Part shown: positions 36,759 to 50,654 of the stretch, in pieces
Layout: every line of letters begins with the position of its first letter
How positions within the stretch are numbered: the first letter of the stretch is position 1
Origin: Stenocarpella maydis
Lineage: Eukaryota; Ascomycota; Sordariomycetes; Diaporthales; Diaporthaceae
Length of the DNA stretch: 64,000 nucleotides
Reading direction: 5' to 3'
Assembly (NCBI GenBank): GCA_002270565.1
Contig: NQMI01000081.1
Coordinates: 127,748-191,747 of the forward strand
The notes under the pieces: model-generated
What the model saw: only the letters and a program-made list of their open reading frames with translations
What the model was told of the DNA's origin: nothing
Database searches by the model: none
Position numbers and translations under genes: made by a program

Positions 36759-39700
36759 GGCAACTTATGCCTGTTTCTTTGAGTTCCGGTGCAGCTGTAC
36801 AAAGCGGCCATCCCGCCTCCTTGGGCATGTCAACCCATAATCGCCTTTCCTGTCAGAATCTGCGGTGCGCAATCTACGCCGCCAGCATTCTGCAACAAGA
36901 CACATACTCCAGTCGCAGCCGCACAAGATCAGCATTTCCGACGGCGAGCGCGAGCACTCTACATTTTCTTTTGTTTCTCCCTCTCACCAATCAGCATCGC
37001 TACGTAAGATTGGATGTCAAGGTAGGGGGGTGAGGTGGCGGGGGAAGGAGGCACCAAACTCAGCCCCCCAGAGTGCTGGCGAGAACGAAATATATTTCCT
37101 TTGTCTACGAGCGTGGAAACAAGACCGACGCTATTTACGCCATGTTTTCCGAACAACGCTTGGGGGGGGGGCGGGGCAGCGCGGGCCGCGCGGAGTAGCG
37201 ACAGGATGATATACCCGCCATGTTCATATGCCTGATGTGGGCGTGGTCTGTCTAATTACTTTTCTCTTGCGGCTTTGCGCATTCTTTTCACGCAAAAAAA
37301 AAGGGGGGCGGGAGCATGTCTGTTGTCGATCGGCGTTAGAGGAGAATGGAGGACATCACAAGCGTCTCCGGTTTTTGGTTTTTATTCGGGCGTGGGTGTG
37401 CTGTCCTAGATTGGATTTCCCATTCAGCTGGATGGACTCAGAGTATGGTCTCTGCCAGGCACGAGAAAGGATGGGCGGTTCAGGCCAGCTATTGCAGCAA
37501 GGCTAATAAGCTGGCTAGTCAGCTCACGATAAGAGAGAGCGGCAGCAGTGCAACTTTGATTTTCAATATTGTCTGTATGTGCATATCCATGGTGAATGTG
37601 ACGAGCCCGGTGATTCGCTCTCTCATGGGTCACGACACCCGGTCTACGCCCTGAACGGGCTATTCATCTCGATAATAGAGAATGCAGTGCGGGCCTCGGC
37701 GCAATAACAATCATATAGCTTCAAAGGCAGCACGGCCCGAAAAGGGTGGCCAAAGACAAAGTCTGTGCGCCCACATGCAATATCGCAAGCCTCAGACAAC
37801 CAGGGAATTAATTACCCGACCTGAACCTACGTGCCGAGCAGAAAGCCGCGGGCCCCGGCCAGAAGCCTCGTGGCTGGCACTTCTTTTTCCTTGCCTTCCT
37901 TTTTCTCTTTGCATATGTCTCTCCCTCCGCCCCCCCCCTTCCTGTCTGCCCTTCACATCGGTCGATATGCCTCACCGGGAGCGCGCAGGGCAAGGGGTTG
38001 TAGATATATTAAATGTGGCTTGTAATTTATTCCATGTGTTCGGAAAGGACACGACCCAGCGCGCAGCTGCCCACGCCACGCCATGGCTCAACGTCCCTAC
38101 CCAAGCGTTGGGCCTCCTACTTTTCTAGCCGTGTCCTTTTTTCTTCCCCCCCCCCCCGTTGTTTCTTTTCCTCCCTCTACTCGCCTCTCGGTTGGGCGCC
38201 GCGGTTGATAACTTGCTTATTCAGCCTCCCGGGTTTCAATGCCCGGCCCTGCGTTCCGCTAGGGGTCGGCCTATCCCGCCGGGCTGAAAGCAGGTGTAGG
38301 AGATGCCCTCGGCCGTCCGCCTGCCAAGACAACACCGGTGTTTTGTGCCTCGAGGATCCCCTCATAAAGTCCGGTACGGGGAAGTTTGGAACACGAGCCC
38401 GTGGTCTCGTCCCTTGGCTCTTTTCCCTGCGCCGGCGCGCACCTTCGAGACAACCTCTGGGCCTGGCGTCCAATCGGTATTCCCCTGGGCCGAACCTGAT
38501 GCCAAAGCAAACGCGCGTGCTGCTGTCCTGCCCCTTATTAGCTAGGACCTTCATCCTTGCACTCTGTGGTATTCCGGCCTCTGTGCGTCGTCCAAAGCGA
38601 CCGCGAGGCCCGGACTAGCGCCGCAGGAAGCTTGGACCCGTGCCTACAACGAGGTGCTTCTGGAAAAGCCAGTACGGAGATAATGGCTGCGCCCCCCTTC
38701 TTACCAAGCTGTTGGATTGGACCACGAGCCATGGACCCTGGAACCCGGTCAGCTAGCTTTGCAGCAGCGCAGGAGCCTTGCCTGGTGGTCGATCTGCCGC
38801 TGCATGTGGGGCTGGCCTCTGGTGTGCCTAGTCTTGGGGGTGGTCGCGACGAGATCGGTACTGGATAGGTAGTCTGTTGCTTGCTGTGTCTGACTGCATG
38901 CCGCCGCCGGGACAAGGAGGACAAATGACTCCCGTACCAGCACCCTCCCTTTAGCGCCGGGCATCCATCCCACGGACTGCCAGATCACCACTGCCACACC
39001 ATAGTGCATTCTGCACTACCTACCCATGTGGTCAGTGGGTGACCCAGCTCGCCAGCTGAGCGGAACACGTCGACAAGGCTCCGGCGCCCGTCTCATCGCC
39101 CTTCCTGGTGGTCGCCTTTTTGGTGGGGCCGGCTCAGAAGCACTGCTGTCGGGGTTCCGGGACCCAGGGTGGTGGTGTTGTTGGCAAAGTGTAATCATTG
39201 GCAGGCAGGCAGTCAGCCACTAACATGCTGTCGAGGTGGAATCCATCAAGACCGGCAGTGTTCACCGCCACAGCACGCGGGAGCAGGCCTTCAAGACCAG
39301 AGACACTGTGGTTGGTACGTCTCCGAGGTAGACCATAGTACCCCGGCGGGGCCGTCCCAATCGCCTGCACACCATGTCCACGCGGTGCTCCGGCGGCTGC
39401 AGTGTACCCCGGGAATGACGATCACCAGCGCATATTCAAACAAGCAAACGTGGGCTTGTGCCGGTTGGTGTGCCCGGGACCCTTCCTGCGGGGACGGCCC
39501 CTTCGGTCCAAAAACGGACAATGGGCCGGCGACCAAAGCAATTGTTTCGGGCGGCCAGTTGGCAGACACTCGTCAGGTGCGGCACAGGAGCTGAAAGGCA
39601 CGACAAAAAGTCCCAGAGCACCATCGCTTGGGCCACCAAGGCGTCCATGCCCTGCTGCCGCCGTTTACCTCGGTAGCGAGTGCTAGCTATTGCCTTGTGT

Positions 39701-42700
39701 CTCGGACGAAGGCCCAGTAAAGACAACGTGGGAGGGAAGAAGTAAAATGGATACATGCACGGTAGTACGTCAGCAGTACTTTGGCAGTACCTTGGGTGTG
39801 CCGCCGCCGTGGGGGGCGCAGACTCGTTAGGCTGCAAAGATCGTCGGGGCTGGCACGCGATGTAATCCGCACAGTCGGCCACGATGATTGTGGAAGGCCT
39901 TGCAAACACAGAGCGGGGTGTTTGCTAGCTGTCCCGATCTGGCACAAGGCCCCCGGGCGCACTGCAACTCTCTGGACGAGAAAAGCACACGAAGAACCTT
40001 ATTCCAGCAGGACCCTGGCGCTGCATGTTCTGGCGGTCAGTGCTTGAGTCGTAACGTGTGGGGACCTGATCTGCCTGACAGCCGAGCCGATGTACACGTG
40101 TGTTGTACTGTACTTACTTGTATGCAACTAGGCCCATCTCCGAATTCTGCTCGGAAGTGGTCCTGCTGGCTGTGGATATTAGTTCCTGAGAAATACGGGG
40201 GCTTGGGGAACCCACGTTATTGGTCTCTGGTGGTTCATGCTGTGATGATCAACATCGACGATAACGGACGGGCGTGTCCTGAAAACGGTACAAGAAAAGC
40301 AGCGCCTTCGGGCTGTGGAGAGAAATTGCAAGCAATAAAAAGAGCACCATCCTCCTGTGGAACGGGCCTTAGCGGCTGTTATCTAGTCCTCACTGAGCAA
40401 CCAGCGCGTATAAAAGAAGCAGTCCCCCGCTGTCGCTGTCGGATGGTGCTGTCACCATGTAGCTTAGCCACTCGAGCCAATGCCTGTGAAGATCACCGGC
40501 TTCCGCCTTCGATAGCACGAGGTGTTGTATTCGAGTGTGTACACTACAAAAAGACCTGCACTGCATTTTCCCCTTGTCCCGAGAACTCACCAATGAATTC
40601 CCGGGGGGTTGGTTGGTTGATTGGCGGAAGCAAGGTTGGCCACCCTAGTTCACATTGGGCAAATAATAATCCTCCAAATCCCATGTGGGGTGCGCAGGGC
40701 AGTCAGGAAGCTCCCTGGCCCAAGTCCGCTCGTGGCTCTTGGGCGGGCCGATCTTCATGATAGGGCGGGACGTGCAGGAGCGGCGGGTTGAGGACATGGC
40801 CGCCTTGCCTTCCAAGATACACCATGAGACGTACATACATAACCGGTGGTCAGGTGAGAGTCGAAAAGGGGCTTGGAGCCTGCTGTAGGTGGTCTCTAAC
40901 CCCAGTGAGCCGACGGCTTCGTCACTGGCCTCATCCCACACACTGCAGTGCATCCCGCCGGGCGGGAGACCAAGACGGAAGATGGGGCGGATGCGCCCCT
41001 AACTGCACAGATCTCATGTACTGGCCAAAATCATGACTGCGGGATTTCGGTTTAAACTCGAGCCCGTGGTAACAACACTTGATGTCACCCGACATTCTTG
41101 GCGGAATGGTGTGGACACTACACTAGTAGCCTTCCCACGATTCCCAGCGATGTTACCACGGGGTTGCCTCGGGGTAGCTCCTCCACAGAGATGCCGGACA
41201 GTTTGAGAGCAAGTATGTGTGGATCGGAAACGATAGAGCACCTGCAGCTTGCCGATAAGACTCGACGAGGCGAACCGATCCACTGGGAACGCACTCATGA
41301 CCTGCTTGATCCGGCCTGCGAGTCGCTGACTGGGCGGGTGCGCTTCCTGCGGTTGAAAATCACAAACCCAGCCACTCATCGAACGTGCAGACGCAGCCCT
41401 GTACCCACTCAGCGCTGCATTCCCCTCATTGTTCGCTCTCGGGTTGGATGTGTGCAGTTACTGCAGTACATCTGCGACCTCCGGCCCTGTCAGGCTCGCT
41501 GCATTGCAGTTTGCTGGCGGCCTGCTGTGACGACGCAAAAGAGCAGTCAGCTTCAGCCGCTGCTTCATGCCAGGTCCGGGAGACACGGTTGGTCATTCTT
41601 GAAGGCAGGAGACAGTGCCGAACAACCCCGTCTGCCTCGCGGGTTGTTTTGAGCATGGGTTGTGGGGGCAAGAATACGCAAAAAAAAAAACAGCCCACGA
41701 GAATTCCAGACTCCGAGGCTGGACTGGTGGCCAGGAGCAAGCACAACTTGGTCATGTGCTGTGCGTGAATGGTTCTCATTTGCTGTTGACACCACCGAGC
41801 TTAGATCAAGGCTTCGTGAGGAGCCATGAGCCAGGAGGCATCCATCGTCTCTGACCACGTTAGTAGAAATGCACCCTCGATAGCCTATCTGAGCGTCGAA
41901 TGAGACGCTGAGTGCATGACCTTCGGCTCGGGAAGATCCATGTCTGGCATCCGGATGATCTCCCTTGTGGCGCCGTTCGCACAGAGGGATACATGCATAA
42001 TGCATCCTGGTATACCGGCGGTTTCTGCCTGTCACGAGGTCGACATGTGTTTTAGCCACCGTCGCTTGCCGTCTTCGAGCTGTCAGCCAGGTGAGGGCTC
42101 TCGTAAATGGTGAGAACCGAACAGTACAGCAAAGGTGCGCGACGCAGTTCCACTCCCGCACCTTAGTACTGATAGCTTTGACACGTTTAAGCATGTGCGA
42201 GGCTAGGAATCAACGAGTTCCCCCCAGCGTGCAGCCTGACAACCGCGCGGGACTTGTACTGCTCTGCCAGTGCTTTCTTCAATATGCCGGGTGAAAGACC
42301 TGGGGAGGTTTGCGGTGGGAAATAGGTGGCGCTGGATCGTTCCATGGCCTTGCTGGAATCGACCTGTTGCCCGGTGAGACATAGGGTACGGGCAGCCCGA
42401 AGTGCATCTGAGCTGATAGTACATTCCAACTGGTGCGTGCGTAGCAAGGCAGGCAATGACCGTGTTCGGAAGCGAAGGACGGCATCCCACTCACAAGGCG
42501 GATAGAGACATGCGGGAGACTAGATCGACGACACCCTGAGGCAGGCGCCCTTAGCACCCCATGCTCACGGCCTTCAGCTTCCTCCCCGGGGATGGTTGCT
42601 GACAGTCGCGGGGAACAATGGACTGGGCCAGACGCAGTGTGGCACTCGACGGGATCGAAGTAGTGGCCAGCACCGATTTCAGGCACGATTGTACCGCGGC

Positions 42701-45154
42701 CATGTCGTCAGGAGAGTCTACACGGCAATCCAGGACAGGAAAGCGGCGTAGTACAGTAGTTGTCATGACTCCAAACCAAGCGCATACGGTGGCTGAGACA
42801 GGCTCGAAATGTACTTCAACCCAAGCAGCGTGCTAGCGACGCGCCCATCTCAGACCTGACCCGGTGGTACACGTCCCTACAGGCAATGCTGTTTCGAAAC
42901 ACGTGTCGTGGCGCCCCTTTGGGAGCGCATCAGAAGCCACCCGAGCAGCTCTGACGCGAAGAGCAGAAAAGTTGTGATCCTCCCGAATGCGCACAACTAC
43001 CGTTGCTAGGACTCACCCGCGTCGGCGCGCGACGATAGTCGTCGGCTATGCGTTGTGGCAATCCTAGAGAACTGGTATTTCTGTAGACCAACGAAGCCAA
43101 TAGGTAGGCCGAAGGATCAAATCAGGCCACAATGACGGCTAGCTTGGGTAGTCTGGTAGTCCAGGCTCAGGAGGGCTCAGGAGGCTGCAAACCCGATCTA
43201 CCAGGCCCTTGGGTTGGAGCGATCGGCAACGGCTCGCAGATCATCGTCAGGGATTCAGATGTCAGCCAGTACGGACGGCCGTATGTGATCGTCAAATCGG
43301 GCGGCCCATTGGCCTCCAGTCGCCAATATAGTCCAACGTTGGACTGCGCTTTCAGTTGCTCAATATGCCCCAAGCCGTTGCAAATAAACACAGTGTATGA
43401 CCAGATAGATCATGGGTAGCCGGTACGCAACCGCAGACTCGGTCCGCAGCTGCAAGGAGAGCAGATCGTCAGCAGGGGCTCCCTGCCGCGTCGCCAAAAA
43501 GCCGGAGACCCGCTCGACAAGCTTCCAGGGCTCAGCGAAACCACCGGGACTGTGCACCGATCCGATTTGATCGAGGGGGGACCAGTTTCAACTGCTGGAA
43601 CACTTTGGCCCGCGCTACTACGTCACCATCCGTTGGGAGCCAGTGCCAAAGGTTCCGTGAAGCATTTCGTCGAGCGATGCCGCGCAATACCGCAACCGCT
43701 GGGGCCAGAGGAGATGCCGACGGCCTACCAAGGAGCGATTGACGGTGCGCAGTCGGGCAGTCGGGTCAGGCACGATGTTGCAATGCCAATAAATCCGCAG
43801 CGCGCCAGGGCGCTATTGTGTTTTTTTTTTGGAGGGGGGGGGGGGGTTGGTAGTAGGACAGTTACAGCCGTTGAAGACTGTATCGTTGTGAGATTAATCG
43901 AGGGGCTGGGGGGCCCTGGAGGAACTTAAAAGGCCCCAGCCGACACGTGCCCGGGAATCCCGGGAGAGGAGCTTGCGGAGAAGCGCAGGAATTCTGGAAG
44001 CTCACAGTCAACGCGCCGGTCTCTTTGATTAGCAGTGAACGGCAGCGCAGGGCGATGTTCCTGGAGGAATTGACCACTAGCCTGCCTTTATTACCTCTTC
44101 CCCTGGTCCTTCAAGGTTGATCCCTTTTCCCTGAGCAGGCTCAGACGTCGTGGTGTTGATGTTATTTTCTTTTTTCTTTTTTTCTTTTTTCTTCTGACGG
44201 TGATTTCGACGTGCGATGCTGTCGATGTCAAGTCAAAGAACATTCGTTTCGGCTGCGTCAAATTTCCAGGGTTCGTTGCGCGATGATTCGAGGCAAGGCG
44301 CGCAGCTGAGAATGGTCTCGTCAACCCAGCTGCCCAGCTGCCCAAAAGGGTAAGGCCATGGTGGGGGGGGGCCCATCCAAATCTCTAGAGTGGCCATGCC
44401 GTGTTGGGAATGATCGGCGGGTGGCCCATCATCATTTGCCTTGCAGCAAATGCGACCCTAGCCAGCCTCGTGGCTCTCGCTGGCGGGGCCATGTTAATCT
44501 TGAATCTCGGAGAAGTGGGAGAAGCCATAATGACCGGCCCCTCCTGTCAATCTCGACCAGCGGCACCACCGCTGAAGTATGTGAAAGGGTGTAGCATCGG
44601 CCTCAACTGCAATTCCAAACCTGGGCGAGGGGGTTTGGGACACATGAGCGGTAGCCCACGCCATCGAAGCTGGGCACGGGATGGGCCATCCCAGTCATGG
44701 ATCGTATTGTCGGCTCGTCTGAAAAACAAGAAGGAACAAAGAATCTAGACAGCCGCATCTCGCGGGGAAGGATGGATGAGGCGACCCACAAGGTAGTGTA
44801 TGTAGTGCAGTGTAATTGGGACAAGGAGGCCTGGGGTGGTGGAAAATGAGATGGCGTGGTGACTGCATCGCTGACAGCAAGGCTGAAAACGTGCGTCTCG
44901 GCAGAGGAAGGATGGATGGGATGATGGCTGGTGCAAGGAGCCAATGGACGACGACGGAAGATTGGAAGCTGGAGCAGTGATCGACAAGTTCCGAAGACGC
45001 AGGGAGGGCTGTTGGGCTGGGCCGTCTAATTTCCGTAACAGACTAGGCCTCAGGACTGCAATGCATGGTGCCAAGGCCAGGCCTCAGGGCCTGTCACAGC
45101 AGAGGGTCTGTGTGTGAGCCTTGGGCTCGAAGTCGACCTTAGCTAAGTGCCCAG

Positions 45155-45230
45155 TACTCCGTACTCCGTACATAGTATAGTATAGCATGGTATACATACA
45201 TACATACATACATATATACATACATACATA
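45155..45230. repeat. Double TACTCCGTA motif and TACA microsatellite
   Basis: Two TACTCCGTA copies overlap by two bases (45155-45163 and 45162-45170), followed by a TACA/CATA tetranucleotide repeat at 45191-45230. Confidence 0.8.
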
Positions 45231-47986
45231 CTAGGCACCCTGCCCGCCTGCACTTGAGCCGCACGAGGCCGGAAACAGCTGCTTCCGCGCAGCACGACGG
45301 CCCTGCCAAGGGCGACAGCCGTAGCCCTTCCGGGCCGCAAAACCATCGAGGGTGGTGACGACGCAGGCAGTTTTTGGCGCCAACGGCTGTTGCTCCTCGC
45401 GCCGCATGACTGATGCCTTAGTCAACACGACGAGGTGTGAAGCCACGCCCAGCCCCGGCGCGGCTTCACACGGCTGTCTTGTCTTGCCCAGCGAGAGGCT
45501 AAACCGGCCATCATCGGCCAGGATGCGTACGAGACAGAGACAGACAGGCAGAGAACAAGGTCACCGACCCTGCAGACGGAAGCCGCGAGAGCATCACACG
45601 GCAGCCTGCGCGTTGCTATGCCCTCGGCGGGCGGATGGGCCGCAGCCAAGTCCAATCACATCCGTCTTGCTCGATTCAATAGTGGCCCCCGCAAGCCGCC
45701 GACATGCATGTCTGCAGCTTGCGCAAGGATGCGTTATATGTGCATCCCGATATAGGGCTGCCCGAACCCAATGCTGCTGGATAACCCACATTCCGGGCCA
45801 CGGCAGAGACTCACTGTGTGAGACTCCTGTGACTCCCCTCTGGCAGTTCTGGTTGGGACAAGAGACTAGCAACCTCGAGTGGCCACGGCACTAGTCGGGG
45901 AATTCACGCCGTGATCTCCGCGATCCTACCGAACCGAGTCGATCTCGGGCGCCCAATTGAAGCAGATCATATGGGGCAAAGGTAGTTGAGGACGGCACAT
46001 AGGGCACCGAGTAGCATCGTGGCGTACACTAGAGTGCGGTGGTACGTAGGTGGGGTGGTCATCATCATCATCATCATCTCTGGTTGCGGTTCTTTGTCTC
46101 ATTGGAAACAAAATGGTCCTGCTTTCTGTCGGTACTGCCGTCTAGACACCATGTTGGCTGCGCTATGTACGTACGATGGCACATGTTGTCGGCGGCGGCG
46201 GGAAACTCTGAGTTTGCAGCGAGCGGGGGGTGGGGCGTGCTTCGTTTTTCCCCCGGGCCCTGCAAGGTTCGCACGGCTCATGATGACGCCGATTTCCCGT
46301 TTCGAAGGTATCAGACTCCCCGCGCAGGAACCTTATACTCCCACACCGCACACCGAAAATCGTGACCGTCGCGACAATAGGACCAGGCACGACGCACAAG
46401 GCATGAGGCATGAGGCACGTACCGGATGGATGAGAGGCACGGCCTTGGAGGAGCCGGCTGCCCAAACCGTACAGCCGTCACCTCTGTGATGCCAATGTCT
46501 TGGCTACGCAGCGACGCATTGGAAACTGGAAACTTCACTCGTGTGCCTGCACTGGTGCCTGATGTCCTCGTCCGCGTGCCTGGTGTCATGTCCATGTACC
46601 AGTTCAACCTCACATGCATGCATTTCCATTTACGGGTTCGTCGTGTGTGTGCCATGTCAGCCGAAGTCAATGGCTCTGCCGTCAGGTCCCAAGTCCACGA
46701 TGGGATGGCATGGGATGGCATGGGATGGCGTGAGGCTTCGGATGGCGCGAGGCTTCGGGTGGATGCATTGTGCAGCGATGCCAGTATCAACTCAACTTGG
46801 GCAAGTCAGCATCAGATGAAAGAAGACGTCAAGGTCGATCATCCAGCAGCAATTAAGCCTCACAGCCCACGCGCGCCTCGTCGTCCTCAGACCTTGCCCG
46901 TCCCAGAAATGACCATGCCAACCTCCAGCCTGGGGAACGGAAGCCTCGGAACACAAGGCCAATCTTATGCCTTTTTCCCGCTCCATAAGCCACCCGCAGG
47001 CGACTCGTCGACAAGATACACCCTGCACCACCCCCCTGCCGCCCACGATGGCCTCTTCGTTTCCTCCTCGTCGATCGCGGGGCCCCAATTAAAGCATATT
47101 CGACCCGTGTTAAGGGGCAATAGAAGGGCAGCCCCCCATAGCACCAGCCGGGGCGTTAGTGTACACTACTGGCCTGAACCTTCTTGCTGCTCTCCCTCTG
47201 CCGGCCGGTGTTTCCCAAGTCTCGAGACCCTCCCGGGCGTTTCTCGAGGAGAAAACATTAGCCTGGGTGGAGAGTGTTTGAGAATTGGAGGGCCGCGTCT
47301 CATCACTACCCCCATGCGGGTCACCACCTACATACGATAGTACGGAGATCAGAGCCTCAGCCAAGTTTTGACCCATGTGGCAAGCAGTAAACCAGCCGCC
47401 TGTCCCTCGCCTGGGACGCATCGTCAGGTCACGAGCCCTGCTGCTGCACCACCATGCACAGGGGACGGATGAGATGGGGCCATGGCTGCTGCAGTGTCTA
47501 CGGTATGAGCGGCATGCCACCGGCGCAAGAGCCATTCTCCTCCTGCAGGTGGTCCAGTAACGTTGATGGCCGCTCCAGGCCGCTGGTGGCTCAATCATCA
47601 TGAATTTCGCGCGGGAACGAGGCGCCCCCCCACTGGCCGTGGAGGCGGCTCGTGGTTCTCTCGTCATCGGCAGCAAGCATGCAGCACGTCCGCAACTCAG
47701 CATTCGGCCGCGCGTTTGCACAGCGTTGTTTGCGGGCCAGGACAATCTTTTGTCGATCTGTCGCTCCCACCAGCAACAGATCCGACAATCCGTAAACCAA
47801 GCAGAGATCATGCCATCGAGCGCCCCCCCCCCCTCCCGCACCCAGCCCAGGGACAAAACAAAAAGCCTATAGGAGCTGCTGGATGGCCGGCTGTGGCCGG
47901 AGGGGCGGGCTGGCGAGACCAAGTCACCAGGCAGAGACAGGGCTGAATTTCTGGAACGGCGACAGCGGTCATCCGAACACTGCTGG

Positions 47987-47988
<2 letters not shown>

Positions 47989-48027
<39 letters not shown>
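47989..48027. repeat. GT microsatellite
   Basis: Nineteen and a half uninterrupted GT units, the longest dinucleotide repeat in the window. Confidence 0.95.
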
Positions 48028-48028
<1 letters not shown>

Positions 48029-49519
48029 AGGTTTGAGATGACAGCTCTCTAGTTGGGGCAGGACGGCATTGAGATGGCCAGTCAATCCGGTCGCAGGCCA
48101 AGCCCACACAGCAGCGATGAAGCTTCTGGGGCCTCAAGCATTATCAGGAAAATGCACAATCCGGTCGCTGCTCGTCTCAAGTGTGTGGTGGGTGGACTGG
48201 GATGGCCCTGCCGGCCCAGGCAGGGTCTCTCACAGACTATCGTCGAAGTTGGGACTGCGGCAGCGACACCACAACGGGCAAGGTGGCCCCCATGACAGCG
48301 CCCTGGTGTGCTACTTGTCTGGGCTAGCCTGAACGTTGAGGTGGCTTGGCCCAGGCACGCTGAATGGACGGACGGGTCAATGTCGAGTCTACGTGTGCAC
48401 GAATGGAACGGCGACACCTCTGCCCGGCCATCTGAGCAAGCTCTGCCAGTGCCAGCTCGTGTCGATGCCGTGTTGCTCAGGCCAGGGCTCACGCTCTCTC
48501 CCTCCCGCCCTCCCTCCTCCGCCCTCCGCCCTTGACCACCGACATGGCACTCGCGCTGCCTCTCCATCACGGATGGAGCCAGCTTGGGATGATCTTACAT
48601 GTTCCTGGCCGCAGGCACAGGCCGGGTTCGTGGGCAGCCGTTTTGTCCCCAGTCAAGTCTCCGGGAGCGGGTCCAGGTGCAGATCCTTGCAAGTCATGTT
48701 CTTTCAGACCGATCTTCTTTCTCTTGTCCTCTCCCCCCCAGGCCCCAGGTACTTGGGTACATGGGTTACATTAGATACATGGGGTACACCGTGGCCGCCG
48801 ACCCCTGGCAGAAGCCATGATACTCGACCGCTTCGTCGGACCCTTGCCTGCGATCGTGGCAGCCAGGGGCTGTCGGGCAGGGGGCTCGAGGTCAGGCCCT
48901 CCATGCACAAAGCCCCACTAAGGACCACCCCCGATCACGTCCCGAGTCAGAGGGCAGAGCTCGAGGGTACCCGTCGTCTGCGCACGAGTACCGTGCCGGT
49001 ACCTGAGGCTGCCGCCTCGCTGCGAATCCCCTCGGCCCAAGGTCCTGTCGTAACCTCAGGGGACAGACACGGTGACCCACACATAATTTGTGACAGCTGC
49101 TATTGCGGCATCCGCGTCCAGGGATCAACGGTCATCGATTTACGCTTGATCGTCCCTGCCTCTCTACTTCGGGAGATCTCATTACCATGTCTCTCTGCCC
49201 TTGGACATGCCCTGTCCACTCCCACATCGGGCTTGTCTTCGTCGTCACCTACATAAGATATCCACCACTCCCACATTCTGTCCTCGGCACTCGTCTTGTT
49301 CCCTCCGCACATTTCAGCATAAAACAATACCTGAGCCCCAGCATCGCATCCATATCCTCTCGCAGATCTGGTACCCTCTCTCTCAGGACGACAACTCCAT
49401 TCTACCTCGGATAATATTAGTCTCACTGTTTCCTTTTTTTTCTTCTTCCTACATCTACACACGCACGCAGCCTCACCTTCACCTCCGCGAGGGAAGCCCT
49501 ATTTTAATCACCAGACGAA

Positions 49520-50545
49520 ATGGCAACGATGATGATGTCAAGTCACTACGCCTCACAGCCCAGCGCACACTACGCCTACGGACAACCCCAGGGCCCGCCA
49601 TCGCCCCCCATGGATGAGACGTCAAAGTGCTCACTGCCTTCAATCTCCAACTTGCTTGGTCTGGCCGATGGAGGGTCGCCGACTACCGAGCACTCCCCAG
49701 CGTCACAACAAGGTAAGAGGCACAGACGCGACCAGTTTCAACGGCCACTGACATCCGGCCAGCCTCATCATCGCACAAGACCGATGCTCGCCCGGACTCA
49801 TCGCACTACAATAATATCGCTGCCCGCAGCGGTGCCCTCCCGCCCACCCCGCCAATGTCTTCAGATGCCACGTTCGAGGGTTACCACTCGCCTTCGACAA
49901 AGTCTGTGAGCCAGCTCTCAGCCGCTTCCAGCTACTTCTACGACGCCGCACCCGCAATGGCTCACGTGGAGCCGGAGCCCCAGCGCCAGCAGATGGCTTC
50001 CCGCCTCCCAATCCAGGCGCCCTCCTACGCACAGTCTGCTTTCGCAGCCTCATCCTACATGGCACCGCCCGCGATGGCGTCTTACTACCCGGCTATGCAG
50101 CCCACGCCGCCACCACAGCCTCAGGTCTCTGGGCTCTATTACCAAAGGCCACTGCCTCATGTAAGCACACCTTACAACCGGAGACCTGACGACATGAACT
50201 CGAGAAGCTTACAGTCTCACTCAGGCCTTCCCTCCCATGCCGCTCGGCGTTGCCATGCCCTCGTCCGGCGCAAACCCCTGGCAACACCACCACTACATCT
50301 CGCCATCCTCGGCAGCCTCATTTCCCCAGTCTCAGGACCGGTACATCTGCCAGACCTGCAACAAGGCCTTCTCCCGGCCCAGCTCGCTGCGCATCCACAG
50401 CCACTCCCACACCGGGGAGAAGCCCTTCAAGTGCCCCCACGCTGGCTGCGGCAAGGCCTTCAGCGTGCGCAGCAACATGAAGAGACACGAGCGTGGCTGC
50501 CACAACTTTGAGACCAGCAGCAACGGATCGCCTCTGATGTCGTAG
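49520..50545 (+). CDS. flbC: C2H2 zinc-finger transcription factor, FlbC-like
   Basis: CDS join(49520..49712,49763..50160,50225..50545), 303 residues. Introns of 50 and 64 bases have GTAAGA and GTAAGC donors and keep frame (phases 1 and 0). Residues 1-235 are Ser/Pro/Gln/Ala-rich with short motifs such as CSLPSISNLLGLADG and ALPPTPPMSSDATFEGYHSPS, typical of a disordered regulatory region. Two zinc fingers close the protein: the first has C239, C242, H255, H259 (YICQTCNKAFSRPSSLRIHS), the second C267, C272, H285, H290 (FKCPHAGCGKAFSVRSNMKRH). The pair SRPSSLRIH...SVRSNMKRHERGCH matches my memory of FlbC, an activator of conidiation genes in Aspergillus. A different two-finger regulator with similar fingers is possible. 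It is the only supported gene in about 23 kb, which fits a developmental regulator with long control regions. A CA repeat (50622-50654) lies in the likely 3' UTR. Confidence 0.85.
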
Positions 50546-50621
50546 AGGAAAATAATATCTCGTCACCACGACAAATTCGATTCACAAAAGCTTATTATAC
50601 TACCTACGTTTAATTGGTGCC

Positions 50622-50654
50622 TCACACACACATACACACACACACACACACACA
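50622..50654. repeat. CA microsatellite
   Basis: A CA repeat with one interruption, about 75 bases behind the stop codon of the FlbC-like gene and so probably transcribed in its 3' UTR. Confidence 0.9.

Larger units (their letters stand above)
36759..49519. other. Gene-poor stretch of 12.8 kb
   Basis: I find no frame here that looks like a conserved protein, and none of the longer frames (for example 39888-40760 plus, 46426-47340 plus, 47110-47922 minus, 48336-49256 plus) has domain motifs, sensible composition or splice support. The sequence is not markedly AT-rich, so it does not look like heavily RIP-mutated transposon DNA. It contains simple repeats and one double TACTCCGTA motif (45155-45170). 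The last part, with C/T-rich tracts at about 49,200-49,510, probably includes the promoter and leader of the C2H2 regulator. Confidence 0.5.

Noticed and set aside
39888..40760. 290-codon plus-strand frame in the gene-poor region
   Set aside because: Cys/Trp/Pro-rich random composition, no domain and no conserved segment.
42551..42766. Small minus-strand frame (MTTTVLRRFPVLDCRVDSPDDM)
   Set aside because: Looks somewhat protein-like, but there is no neighbour exon, no family match and overlapping frames are equally long.
46426..47922. Long overlapping frames on both strands (304 and 270 codons)
   Set aside because: They overlap each other on opposite strands, and neither has motifs or coding-like composition; long GC-rich DNA gives such frames by chance.
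48336..49256. 306-codon plus-strand frame upstream of the FlbC-like gene
   Set aside because: No motif and low-complexity parts; more likely promoter or leader DNA.
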